This document shows positions 1 through 9,252 of a stretch of DNA of 64,000 nucleotides, piece by piece (position 1 is the first letter of the stretch; each line of letters opens with the position of its first letter). The translations under genes and the position numbers were made by a program. The notes below the pieces were generated by a model. The model had not been told where the DNA came from. It made no database searches and saw nothing but the letters and a program-made list of their open reading frames with translations. The DNA comes from Neobacillus thermocopriae (GTDB lineage Bacteria > Bacillota > Bacilli > Bacillales > Cytobacillaceae), in NCBI RefSeq assembly GCF_010975035.1, contig NZ_JAAIUV010000001.1, positions 62,001 to 126,000 of the forward strand. Reading direction: 5' to 3'.

Positions 1-262
1 GTTCGCCCCAACCAAGTTGTGCAGGATCACGTTCAGCAAGAACTTTCACTTTTTGACCGCCAACAATTAGATATTCGCCGTCAACAGTTACATCTTCTTC
101 AAGTGTACCGTGAACACTGTCATATTTTAATAGGTGGGCTAGCATGTTAGCATCTGTTAAATCGTTGATTGCTACGATTTCCACATCACTATTTTTTAAT
201 GCCGCACGGAATACATTACGACCAATACGTCCAAAACCATTAATACCAACTTTAACTGTCAT
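1..262 (-). CDS. gapA: Glyceraldehyde-3-phosphate dehydrogenase, N-terminal part
   Basis: Only the first 87 or so residues are in the window; the gene runs off the left edge. The N-terminus starts [16 protein letters not shown], the Rossmann NAD-binding motif GxGxxGR of glycolytic GAPDH, followed by the AINDLTD stretch typical of the family. The enzyme oxidises glyceraldehyde-3-phosphate to 1,3-bisphosphoglycerate in the cytosol. The ATG is preceded by a strong GGAGG site. It lies just downstream of cggR on the same strand, as in Bacillus where cggR-gapA is one regulated operon, which supports the glycolytic gapA rather than the gluconeogenic gapB. Confidence 0.96.
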   Translation of the reverse strand, partial: MTVKVGINGFGRIGRNVFRAALKNSDVEIVAINDLTDANMLAHLLKYDSVHGTLEEDVTVDGEYLIVGGQKVKVLAERDPAQLGWGE

Positions 263-303
263 GATAATTCCTCCTTAAATTGGATAGGGATTAATATATT
301 TTA

Positions 304-320
304 AAAGGGGGATTCCCTTT
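304..320 (-). other. Short stem-loop between cggR and gapA
   Basis: AAAGGG and CCCTTT pair across a 5-base loop in the cggR-gapA intergenic region. In B. subtilis the cggR-gapA messenger is cut near the end of cggR, giving a stable gapA transcript; a 5' hairpin here would fit that. The hairpin is seen; the processing role is inferred. Confidence 0.35.
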
Positions 321-343
321 CAATGAAACAAGTGGACTAACAC

Positions 344-1357
344 TTACAGAAGCCTAGCTGCGCCTTCATCCGTAATTAAAATCGTTTGTGATGGGGCTTG
401 CTTCATATAGGCTTTGATCGCCTTCGCCTTAGTGGATCCTCCAGCAACCGCAATCACATTTGGAATATGTGCCAAGTCTTCAAGCTGAAGTCCAATCGTG
501 GAGACCTTGTGAACAATCTCCCCTTCTTCATTAAAATAATAGCCAAAGGCTTCACCAACAGCCCGGCCCTCTTTTAACTTCGCTAAAATGTCGGGTGTTG
601 TTCTTCTTCGTTCGGCCATCTTAATGGCATCCCCAATACCATGTAGCACCATGTTGGCTGAACGAATGAGCTGTAAATTCTCATGAATATCAGGAACTTT
701 AATCAAGGAATGATAGATTTCCTTACTTACCTGATCAGGGACATAAAAAACACGATTTTTCGTTTGGGTGTTTTTGGCCATGTTTGCACAAATCGTATTG
801 GCTTGATTTTGCACATCTTCACCAAACCCACCGCGCGCCGGGACAAACAAGAGTTCATTTTCTTCTGATACCGGTGACAGACATTCTGCCACAGCAGCCA
901 TCGTTGACCCGCCTGTAACTGCGATGATATCTTTCCCTGTAAACAATTTTTTCATTCGCATAGCACAGGCTTTGCCAAGTTCCCTTTTTACCATCTGCTG
1001 CTCATCGCTGTCTCCTGGGACGATAATTACCTTTTTAATTCCCAACCGGTGCTTTAATTCCAGCTCAAGAACATCGATTCCCTTCCATTCACGCATTAAC
1101 CCTTCCAGATCCTCTAGTAAATTTTTTCCTTCGGGTGTTAAACTCATGCCGACACTATTTGTATAAATAAGATTCTGCTCTTTGAGGAATTCTACTTCAC
1201 TACGAAGAACTCTTTCCGTCAATCCTAGACTCACGGATAAACTCCTTCTTCCTACAGGTTGCATAAATCCTATGTACTTCAGTATCATGTATCTTTTTTG
1301 CAAAACTTGAAGGAAATCAGGTAATAATCTTTTGGCAATATCGATGAATGACTGCAT
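344..1357 (-). CDS. cggR: Central glycolytic genes regulator
   Basis: A 337-residue SorC-family repressor. Residues about 25-85 form a winged helix-turn-helix; the rest is the sugar-phosphate-binding domain, with the TGGSTMAAVAE segment near residue 150 and a matching AGGSTKAKAIKAY loop near the C-terminus. In Bacillus CggR represses the lower-glycolysis operon and is released by fructose-1,6-bisphosphate. Here it is directly upstream of gapA, and a near-consensus CggR operator lies 30 bp upstream of its start, so autoregulation is expected. Length matches the family. Confidence 0.95.
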   Translation of the reverse strand: MQSFIDIAKRLLPDFLQVLQKRYMILKYIGFMQPVGRRSLSVSLGLTERVLRSEVEFLKEQNLIYTNSVGMSLTPEGKNLLEDLEGLMREWKGIDVLELELKHRLGIKKVIIVPGDSDEQQMVKRELGKACAMRMKKLFTGKDIIAVTGGSTMAAVAECLSPVSEENELLFVPARGGFGEDVQNQANTICANMAKNTQTKNRVFYVPDQVSKEIYHSLIKVPDIHENLQLIRSANMVLHGIGDAIKMAERRRTTPDILAKLKEGRAVGEAFGYYFNEEGEIVHKVSTIGLQLEDLAHIPNVIAVAGGSTKAKAIKAYMKQAPSQTILITDEGAARLL

Positions 1358-1386
1358 AAGTTTTTCTCCTTTATAATATGCTGATG

Positions 1387-1422
1387 GTCAAAAAATGTCC
1401 ACCCTAGACATATTATGTCCCG
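1387..1422 (-). promoter_or_regulatory. CggR operator
   Basis: On the minus strand the site reads CGGGAC-N6-TGTC-N4-GTGGAC-N6-TGAC. The known CggR operator is CGGGAC-N6-TGTC-N4-CGGGAC-N6-TGTC, so the upstream half is perfect and the downstream half is degenerate. It lies between the predicted promoter and the cggR start, where CggR acts as a roadblock in B. subtilis. Confidence 0.8.
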
Positions 1423-1430
1423 CTAGTTCC

Positions 1431-1470
1431 AAAAAAAATCACCCTGACTACAGATATTATTGTAGCAGGG
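1431..1470 (-). terminator. Terminator of rpoN-glutaredoxin transcript
   Basis: CCCTGCTACA pairs with TGTAG-T-CAGGG, and the hairpin is followed on the minus strand by eight T. It lies just after the stop of the glutaredoxin-like gene and overlaps the cggR promoter. Confidence 0.7.
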
Positions 1471-1487
1471 CGAAAAATGGATTTCAA
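1459..1487 (-). promoter_or_regulatory. Predicted sigma-A promoter of cggR-gapA
   Basis: Minus strand: -35 TTGAAA (1482-1487), 17-bp spacer, -10 TACAAT (1459-1464). The start of transcription would fall near 1452, placing the CggR operator at roughly +30 to +65. The -10 is part of the terminator stem of the upstream transcript and the -35 lies in the end of the glutaredoxin-like gene. Confidence 0.6.
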
Positions 1488-1747
1488 CCAATATGTCCCA
1501 CCTTTTTTTCTTGTAAGCGTTCACCAATTTCAAACTTATTAACGAAACCGTATGCCACTTCTTCCCCTTCAATATGAACAACTGGAATCATCAAGCCATA
1601 CTTTTCTGTCAGTTCGTCACTACTTTCAATGTCAATTTCTTCTAGTTCAAAATCCCATTCTTCTTTCAGTTCTAAAAGTGCTGCTTTAGCCTTGTCGCAT
1701 AAAGGACAACGGCTTCTTGTATATAATGTAATCGTTGTTTGCGACAT
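1484..1747 (-). CDS. Glutaredoxin-like thiol-disulfide protein
   Basis: An 87-residue thioredoxin-fold protein. TLYTRSRCPLCDKAK at the N-terminus carries a CPLC redox motif on the first helix, and the cis-Pro segment IPVVHIEG follows near residue 55, matching the DUF836/glutaredoxin group. It likely reduces or reports on thiols in the cytosol; the substrate is unknown. The second of two close ATGs is preferred because the AAGGAG site is too near the first. It is 18 bp downstream of rpoN and shares its terminator, so the two probably form an operon. Confidence 0.8.
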   Translation of the reverse strand: MSQTTITLYTRSRCPLCDKAKAALLELKEEWDFELEEIDIESSDELTEKYGLMIPVVHIEGEEVAYGFVNKFEIGERLQEKKVGHIG

Positions 1748-1765
1748 GATCATGACTCCTTACTA

Positions 1766-3088
1766 TTAATTAAATCTCTTTCTTTTCGTTGAGGATGGGA
1801 TGCCTAACTGATCGCGGTATTTAGCAATGGTTCTCCTTGATACTACCATACCCTCCATCGCTTTTAATTGCTCAGCAATTTCTTGATCAGACAATGGTTT
1901 TTGTTTATTTTCCATTTCGATTAATTTTCTAATCGCATTTTTCACTTGAGTAGAGGAGGTGGTTTCATCTCCTGCCGTTGTTTGAATCGTGCTTGTGAAA
2001 AATGATTTTAAGGTAAAGGTCCCAACCGGTGTTTGGACATATTTTTCCCGTACGGCTCGGCTGACGGTAGATTCGTGAATATCAAGTTCAGCGGCAATTT
2101 CTTTCATTGTCATTGGTGCCAAATATTGTGGGCCTTTTTGAAAAAAAGCCGACTGCCTTTCGACAATCTTTGTGACAACCTTTGTAAGTGTTTCTCTTCT
2201 CTGTTCGATACTTTTAATAATCCACTGGTAATCTTGAACCTTCTCCTGCAAAAATCGGCTTACTTGACGGTCCTTGTCTTTAAATCTATGAAAATAAGAT
2301 TCATTAAAGCTAATTTTTGGAATAGGATCATCAAACATGCGGACGATCCACCCTTCGTCCGTTTGTTCAACAATAACATCTGGAATAATGTAAGCGGCAG
2401 CCTCTCTCCCTAAAATCGCCCCAGGCTTTGGATTTAACAATTGGATTTGATCAAATATTTCTTGTATCTCCTTAAGTGTCACTTGAAGTTCCTTTGCAAT
2501 AGGCCTCCATTTCTTTTCTGCAAATGGAACAAAATAATCGTTGACAATTTTTTTAGCTAAATCGTTATCAGGAAATTCATAGTCAATTTGAATGAGCAAG
2601 CACTCTTGAAGATTTCTTGCCCCGATTCCTACCGGTTCTAGTGTTTGAAGGACTGCCAGCCCATCCTCAACAAGTTCGACTGGAACATTGAGATTCTGGG
2701 CAATTTCATTTAAGTCACCGGTAAAGTAACCGTTTTCATCAAGATTATTTATAAGATGACGAATGACCTTTAACTGCTCCGCCGGTAATTTTTTAAGATT
2801 CAATTGCGAGATTAATTGTTCTTCCCATGAAAATGGTCTATCAGCAATCTGTTCAATCCAGTCTTTTTCCGCCTTTTCATGTTTCCTACGATTTCTATCA
2901 ATTAGTGGGTTCATCGGACGGACATTCACATGTTCAATTTGTAATAGGGGATTTTCAAGTGCCTTATTCTCCAAAAAAGCTGCTAGCTCCTGCGCTGAAT
3001 ATTGCAGCAGTGCAATTGCCTGAGTCAGTTCCTGGGTCATCGTTAGTTTAAGTGTTTGCTGCTGCCATAAACCCGCCTTCAAATTCAT
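1766..3088 (-). CDS. rpoN (sigL): RNA polymerase sigma-54 factor
   Basis: A 440-residue sigma-54. The Gln/Leu-rich activator-interaction region is at residues 1-45, the core-binding region at about 70-280, and the C-terminal DNA-binding part holds a helix-turn-helix (ESTVSRAVREKY) and the RpoN box, here SRRTIAKYRDQ, that reads the -24 element. In Bacillus SigL drives operons for amino-acid and fructan catabolism with enhancer-binding activators. Placement upstream of cggR-gapA matches Bacillus relatives. The ATG is followed by the canonical MNLKAGLWQQQ start. Confidence 0.96.
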   Translation of the reverse strand: MNLKAGLWQQQTLKLTMTQELTQAIALLQYSAQELAAFLENKALENPLLQIEHVNVRPMNPLIDRNRRKHEKAEKDWIEQIADRPFSWEEQLISQLNLKKLPAEQLKVIRHLINNLDENGYFTGDLNEIAQNLNVPVELVEDGLAVLQTLEPVGIGARNLQECLLIQIDYEFPDNDLAKKIVNDYFVPFAEKKWRPIAKELQVTLKEIQEIFDQIQLLNPKPGAILGREAAAYIIPDVIVEQTDEGWIVRMFDDPIPKISFNESYFHRFKDKDRQVSRFLQEKVQDYQWIIKSIEQRRETLTKVVTKIVERQSAFFQKGPQYLAPMTMKEIAAELDIHESTVSRAVREKYVQTPVGTFTLKSFFTSTIQTTAGDETTSSTQVKNAIRKLIEMENKQKPLSDQEIAEQLKAMEGMVVSRRTIAKYRDQLGIPSSTKRKRFN

Positions 3089-3304
3089 TGTTCTTCCCCC
3101 TCAAATTATATTTTACACTTTTAAAATTATTTATGTAATAACTAATTCCAGTATTCTCACCCATTTTTTTCTGATTTTTCACTATAAATTATTTTAAAAT
3201 TAATTAGATTGTCTAAGCAATATGAAGAATTATTGCATTTCTTATATAAAGGAGGAATGGTTTAAGAATCTCTTTTTCTAAAAAATAAAGAAGGAGGGAG
3301 AAAT

Positions 3305-3556
3305 ATGGCTACTAAATGTAAACATGAATATTTCTGCTATGGATTATACCGTGAACTGAAAGAATATGAAGACTGCTTCATTACAATTAGAACTAGAAAT
3401 GGTGAACTTATTCAAGGAGTGCTAGATGATATAACAAAATATGGTATAGCAAAAATTATTCAACAAGATACACTGTCACCATTTATGGAAGAACAACTAA
3501 CATTCATTCGTGTCGATGATATTGAATACTTTTCAGTTACTGATCATGACGACTAA
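3305..3556 (+). CDS. Small Lsm/DUF2642-like protein, possible spore-surface protein
   Basis: An 83-residue acidic protein with an AAGGAGGG site before its ATG. Residues about 22-78 have the beta-strand pattern of the Lsm-like DUF2642 group (a TIRTRNGELIQGVLDDI strand-turn, then FIRVDDIEYFSV). Three Cys/His residues occur near the N-terminus. It is 67 bp upstream of the CgeB-like gene on the same strand and may be cotranscribed with the sugar cluster. DUF2642 proteins occur among Bacillus spore-coat proteins, so a spore role is possible; the family call is from pattern only. Confidence 0.5.
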   Translation: MATKCKHEYFCYGLYRELKEYEDCFITIRTRNGELIQGVLDDITKYGIAKIIQQDTLSPFMEEQLTFIRVDDIEYFSVTDHDD

Positions 3557-3623
3557 CTAAAATCATTTTCTAAATAAGGACAACTCCATCAATCAAAATA
3601 CTAAAAGGTATAAGGAAAAAAAG

Positions 3624-4595
3624 ATGAAAATATTATTTATTTCCTCCGGTTTTTTGGGTGTCTATCCCTATTTGGAGGAATCTATCATCAAAGCTTTTCA
3701 ATCATTGAACCATTCCATCTTGACGATCCCCCCTACCTATTCAGACGTAAGCATAAACAAAGTTAACGATTTTCAACCAGATATAGCTTTATCCTTTGTA
3801 GGTTATAAAACAGATGAACGATTATTAGATTCTTTAAAAGAGAAAGGTATTGCACTCTGTATATGGTTAACAGAAGATCCCTATTATATTGATCGTTCCG
3901 TTCTACTATTGGACAAGTACCATTATGTATTTACGATTGATAAGGGGGCTTACGAATATTATAAGAATACGAATACTACTAGCAATCTTTATTATCTTCC
4001 ATTAGGGACAGACACTTCTTTATATTACCCTGAAGACGCAGATCAACACGTACTGTTTGATATATGTCTTGTCGGTTATCCCTATCCAAATAGGATAGAC
4101 CTTATTCAACAAATTCTTAACCATACCTCCTTTACTGTTTTATTAGTAGGGCCAAATTGGCAAAGGTATTTTCCCAAAAAAATAGACCAATTAAAGATTC
4201 TTCCCCATTGGTTGAAACCAGATATGGTAAGAAAAATCTATTCCAACTCCAAAATCATATTAAATCCTCATCGACCATTTCATTTTCCAAAAAACCAAAA
4301 TTCCCTGTTAGTGGAAAGCCAAAGCATAAACAATCGAACATTTGATATTGCTGCTTGTCAAGGGTTTCAACTAGTGGAAAGAAAATCTGATCTACACCAT
4401 CAATTTGACCTATCACAAGAGATCGTTGCTTATAACAACAAGGAAGAGTTTATGCACTTACTCAATCAATATATCCATAATAGTGATTTAAGAAAAAATT
4501 ACAGCCAAAATGCAAGAAACCGTGTCTTAAAGAACCACACATTTGTTCATCGAGTGAAATATATTATTGAACAAGTGAAAGGAACCGTTTCATAA
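3624..4595 (+). CDS. CgeB-type glycosyltransferase
   Basis: A 323-residue GT-B glycosyltransferase of the CgeB/spore-maturation type: an N-terminal Rossmann half (MKILFISSGFLGVYPYLEES), the LWLTEDP-like motif near residue 90, and a C-terminal donor-binding half with LNPHRP and the NNRTFDIAACQGFQLVE acidic motif. CgeB is tied to the outermost spore layer in B. subtilis. It immediately precedes the pse genes, so it may transfer the pseudaminic-acid-like sugar they make. The donor and acceptor are not shown by the sequence. Confidence 0.75.
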   Translation: MKILFISSGFLGVYPYLEESIIKAFQSLNHSILTIPPTYSDVSINKVNDFQPDIALSFVGYKTDERLLDSLKEKGIALCIWLTEDPYYIDRSVLLLDKYHYVFTIDKGAYEYYKNTNTTSNLYYLPLGTDTSLYYPEDADQHVLFDICLVGYPYPNRIDLIQQILNHTSFTVLLVGPNWQRYFPKKIDQLKILPHWLKPDMVRKIYSNSKIILNPHRPFHFPKNQNSLLVESQSINNRTFDIAACQGFQLVERKSDLHHQFDLSQEIVAYNNKEEFMHLLNQYIHNSDLRKNYSQNARNRVLKNHTFVHRVKYIIEQVKGTVS

Positions 4596-4644
4596 CATAC
4601 AAGGATACCATCTAACTGAATCTTTAACGAGCTATTATGACTAA

Positions 4645-5640
<996 letters not shown>

Positions 5641-5658
5641 CAGAGAGAAGGGCTTTAA

Positions 5659-6831
5659 ATGGAAAAGAACACAAAAAGAGCCAATTTACTTCCTTACGGC
5701 CGCCAATGGATTGATGACGATGATATCGAGGCAGTCATCAAAGTATTAAAAAGCGATTATTTAACCACTGGGCCAGCTGTTAGGGAGTTTGAAAAAGAAA
5801 TAGCTCAATATGTGGGCGCCAAATATGCTGTGAGCTTTTCCAATGGGACAGCGGCACTGCATGGCGCCTGCTTCGCTGCTGGCATTACAAAAGGTGATGA
5901 GGTGATTACCACCCCAATCACCTTTGCTGCTAGCGCTAACTGTATTTTATATCAAGGCGGAAAGCCTGTCTTTGTCGACATCGATCGTAAAACTTACAAT
6001 ATCGATCCGAAAGAGATTGAAAAACATATTACCAGTAAGACCAAAGCCATCATACCTGTTCATTTTACCGGCCAACCTGCTGCATTAGATGAGATTACTT
6101 CAATTGCTAAGAAGTATGGACTTGTTGTAATCGAAGACGCTGCTCATGCCCTTGGTGCCGAATATAAGAATAGAAAAATCGGTTCCATCAGTGATATGAC
6201 CATGTTTAGCTTCCATCCTGTTAAACATATTACAACAGGAGAAGGTGGCATTATCACAACGAATAATAAGGAATATTATGAAAAACTATTGGAGTTCCGT
6301 AGTCACGGAATTACCAGAGACCGGAATAAAATGAAGGAAGTACATGGACCATGGTATTATGAGATGCAATTCCTTGGCTATAATTACCGATTAACGGATA
6401 TCCAAGCAGCACTAGGAACAAGCCAACTGAAAAAGATTGACCGATTTGTAGAAATCCGCAGAAAATATGCCGATCAATATAATGCCGCATTTTCAAACCT
6501 TCCTCAAATCACTATTCCTTACCAACATCCAGACGGACAATCTAGCTGGCACCTTTACATTCTTCGTTTCAATCAGGAGCTATTGACGGTCAATCGGAAG
6601 GAGATCTTTGAACAATTGCTCTCTATGAACATTGGAGTCAATGTTCATTATATCCCTGTCTATCTCCTCCCTTATTATCAACAGCTTGGCTATCCAAAAG
6701 GATTATGCACCAATGCCGAAAAACTTTATGAAGAAATGATTACCCTTCCTTTATTCCCAAAAATGAGCCAAGAAGACATAGAATATGTTATTCAATCAGT
6801 TAAAAAAGTAATTTCCATGTATTCGATTTAA
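5659..6831 (+). CDS. pseC: UDP-4-amino-4,6-dideoxy-GlcNAc-type aminotransferase
   Basis: A 390-residue PLP-dependent DegT/DnrJ/EryC1 aminotransferase. VIEDAAHALGA (near residue 157) is the PLP-stacking Asp region, and FSFHPVKHITTGEGG carries the catalytic Lys near residue 184. It aminates C4 of the keto sugar made by PseB, using glutamate. It is 18 bp downstream of pseB. B. subtilis SpsC is a relative, but full-length features and the PseB partner favour the PseC assignment. Confidence 0.92.
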   Translation: MEKNTKRANLLPYGRQWIDDDDIEAVIKVLKSDYLTTGPAVREFEKEIAQYVGAKYAVSFSNGTAALHGACFAAGITKGDEVITTPITFAASANCILYQGGKPVFVDIDRKTYNIDPKEIEKHITSKTKAIIPVHFTGQPAALDEITSIAKKYGLVVIEDAAHALGAEYKNRKIGSISDMTMFSFHPVKHITTGEGGIITTNNKEYYEKLLEFRSHGITRDRNKMKEVHGPWYYEMQFLGYNYRLTDIQAALGTSQLKKIDRFVEIRRKYADQYNAAFSNLPQITIPYQHPDGQSSWHLYILRFNQELLTVNRKEIFEQLLSMNIGVNVHYIPVYLLPYYQQLGYPKGLCTNAEKLYEEMITLPLFPKMSQEDIEYVIQSVKKVISMYSI

Positions 6832-6872
6832 TCCATCTTATTTCTCTGGAATATGATGAAGGAAGTGATCCT

Positions 6873-7619
6873 TTGAAAATAGTTGCTATCATCCAAGCGA
6901 GAATGGGGTCCACTAGACTTCCCGGAAAAGTAATGAAAGAAGTTTGCGGCAAACCACTGCTTGAATACCTAATTGAACGGGTTAGAAAATCTAAGCTGAT
7001 CCATGAAATAGTGATTGCAACGTCGATAAAAACAACAGAGCAACCTATTATTGATTTGTGCAATAGGTTGAATGTGAATTATTTTCGCGGGTCGGAAGAA
7101 GATGTGTTATCCAGATATTACGAGGCAGCTCATTACTACAAAGCTGATTTAGTCATCCGTCTTACCGCAGACAATCCTTTAATTGATCCCCATATCATTG
7201 ATAAAATAATTTCATTTTTTTTATCCGACCCAACGAAATATGATTATGTATCCAATACATTAGACCGAACCTATCCGCGTGGATTAGACACTGAGGTTTT
7301 TTCCATGAAAGCTTTAGAGCAAGCCTATCATCAGGCAGATCAACCAGCCTATCGGGAACATGTCACCCCATATATTTATCTTCATCCTGAAAAATTCCAA
7401 TTGGGAAATGTGACAAATGACACGAACTATAGTTCCATCCGCTTGACCGTCGATACCGAAGAAGATTTTTCTCTGATAAAGAAAATTATTGAAACCTTTC
7501 ATCACCAGAAGATGGAATGTTTTCATTTAGAAGATATCATTCATCTATTGCAACAACACCCAGATTGGATAACTGAAAATCGCCATATTCAACAAAAATT
7601 AATCGAGGATAACCAATGA
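6873..7619 (+). CDS. pseF: CMP-pseudaminic acid cytidylyltransferase (PseF/SpsF type)
   Basis: A 248-residue nucleotidyltransferase. The N-terminus (IIQARMGSTRLPGKV) is the CTP-binding loop of the CMP-sugar synthetase/SpsF group, and RLTADNPLIDP near residue 95 holds the metal-binding Asp. It would activate the nonulosonic acid as the CMP-sugar, the last soluble step. The TTG start follows AAGGAAG. Its stop overlaps the pseG start by 4 bp, which indicates coupled translation. Whether it acts on pseudaminic or a related acid cannot be told from sequence. Confidence 0.85.
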   Translation: MKIVAIIQARMGSTRLPGKVMKEVCGKPLLEYLIERVRKSKLIHEIVIATSIKTTEQPIIDLCNRLNVNYFRGSEEDVLSRYYEAAHYYKADLVIRLTADNPLIDPHIIDKIISFFLSDPTKYDYVSNTLDRTYPRGLDTEVFSMKALEQAYHQADQPAYREHVTPYIYLHPEKFQLGNVTNDTNYSSIRLTVDTEEDFSLIKKIIETFHHQKMECFHLEDIIHLLQQHPDWITENRHIQQKLIEDNQ

Positions 7620-8695
7620 ATGTCTTTATTAGAGTAGATGCATCGATCGCCATCGGTACGGGTCATGTGATGCGGTGTTTAACTTTAGCAGAAAGACTGA
7701 GGGGTAAAGGGGCAAATGTTCGGTTTATTTGCCGTGAGCATCCTGGACATTTATGTAGTTTGATTGAATCGATGGGATATCAAGTACTTAAACTGCCCGC
7801 CCCTCCCAAAAAAACAATCCATTTCTCCTCCCATAAAGAGTGGCTGGGAGTTTCTTTGTTAACCGATGCCAAGCAAACAAAAGAGTTGGTAAAAAATGAA
7901 AAGATCGACCTATTAATTGTCGATCACTATGGAATTCATGCGGATTGGGAAAGCTGTTTTCGGTCTATAGCAAAGAAAATTATGGTCATTGATGATTTAG
8001 CGGATCGCCGGCATGATTGTGATTTTTTATTAGATCAAAATGATCTAGGATTCGAACAAGATCGTTATCATGGCCTTGTTCCTTCCCATTGCAAACTTTT
8101 CCTTGGCCCTAACTACGCACTGTTAAGAAACGAATTTTTCAACCTTTTACCTGAAAAGTGGATCCGATGCGGCCATGTAAAAAGAATATTTTTATTCTTT
8201 GGTGGGATTGATCAAACCAATGAAACGAGCAAGGCCATTGCCGCTTTCTTAGACTTAAACCGCCCAGATATTGAAGTAGATGTGGTTATCGGACAGTCCC
8301 ATCTCTATAAGCATGAAATTGCTTCCCTTTGTAAGTTGCATAAAAATCTCCATTTTCATTGTGAAGTAAGAAACATAGCAGAAATGATGCATCAAGCGGA
8401 TCTTTCCATTGGAGCAGGAGGGACAACTACATGGGAACGTTTATTTCTCGGACTTCCTTCCATTGTTATCAGTATTGCTGAAAATCAAGAAAAAATTTGC
8501 GAGAATCTTGCCAAATTAAAAGTCATCAAATACTTGGGAAAAAGAGAAGAAGTTAATACAGATAGGATCACAAGCCAATTAAAAAAATTGATTGAAAATG
8601 AACAGGATCGAATAGACATGTCCAAACGGGCAAATCTCATGTTCAAAGATACCCTCCTTCATCAAACAACAATGTTAAATGAATTAATGAGTTAA
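7616..8695 (+). CDS. pseG: UDP-2,4-diacetamido-2,4,6-trideoxyaltropyranose hydrolase
   Basis: A 359-residue GT-B-fold hydrolase of the PseG/SpsG family. The N-terminal RVDASIAIGTGHVMRCLTLA contains the catalytic His of PseG, and GAGGTTTWERL near residue 263 is the nucleotide-binding loop. PseG removes UDP to release the free 6-deoxy sugar that PseI condenses with phosphoenolpyruvate. The start codon overlaps the end of pseF. Confidence 0.9.
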   Translation: MNVFIRVDASIAIGTGHVMRCLTLAERLRGKGANVRFICREHPGHLCSLIESMGYQVLKLPAPPKKTIHFSSHKEWLGVSLLTDAKQTKELVKNEKIDLLIVDHYGIHADWESCFRSIAKKIMVIDDLADRRHDCDFLLDQNDLGFEQDRYHGLVPSHCKLFLGPNYALLRNEFFNLLPEKWIRCGHVKRIFLFFGGIDQTNETSKAIAAFLDLNRPDIEVDVVIGQSHLYKHEIASLCKLHKNLHFHCEVRNIAEMMHQADLSIGAGGTTTWERLFLGLPSIVISIAENQEKICENLAKLKVIKYLGKREEVNTDRITSQLKKLIENEQDRIDMSKRANLMFKDTLLHQTTMLNELMS

Positions 8696-8705
8696 GGTGA
8701 CATGT

Positions 8706-9248
8706 ATGAACTACTTTTTAAGAGAGTTAAAGAAAGAGGATAAAGACATTCTCTATAAATGGAGAAATAAAGAAGAGATTCGCCTTCATATGTTCCATTC
8801 TACTCCTATATCTTATGAACAGCACGTGAAGTGGTTTGAGAATGTGTTACAACATCAATCCAGTGTTTATCGAATCTTTATGAATCAAAACACCCCATTG
8901 GGCCTTGTCTCCTTCAAGATCAACCCACAACATCAAACTTGTTTTTGGGGTTTTTATGTAGGAGAAGAAACAGCCCCTAAAGGAACGGGATCCATCATGT
9001 GCTCTTTGGCCTTAGACTATGCCTTTGATTATTTAAAACTTAGAAAAGTAATTGGAGAAGTATTAGCATTTAACAAAAAAAGTATTAAATTACATCAAAA
9101 ACTAGGATTTAGTCAAGAAGGTTACTTTAACAAAGAAATTATCAGGGATGGAGAGTTCATCGATGTGATTCGTTTTGCTTTATTTGAAGAAGATTGGGTG
9201 AACCATAAAAAACAATTAAACATCCCATATATACAAAGGAGTGATTGA
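8706..9248 (+). CDS. pseH: Sugar N-acetyltransferase (GNAT)
   Basis: A 180-residue GNAT acetyltransferase. RELKKEDKDILYKWRNKEEIR at the N-terminus and GTGSIMCSLALDYAF (acetyl-CoA loop) near residue 100 match PseH, which acetylates the C4 amine made by PseC. The ATG at 8706 is used because AAGGTGA is well spaced from it. It is 10 bp after pseG. B. subtilis SpsD is a distant relative; the surrounding Pse set favours pseH. Confidence 0.85.
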   Translation: MNYFLRELKKEDKDILYKWRNKEEIRLHMFHSTPISYEQHVKWFENVLQHQSSVYRIFMNQNTPLGLVSFKINPQHQTCFWGFYVGEETAPKGTGSIMCSLALDYAFDYLKLRKVIGEVLAFNKKSIKLHQKLGFSQEGYFNKEIIRDGEFIDVIRFALFEEDWVNHKKQLNIPYIQRSD

Positions 9249-9252
9249 TTGT

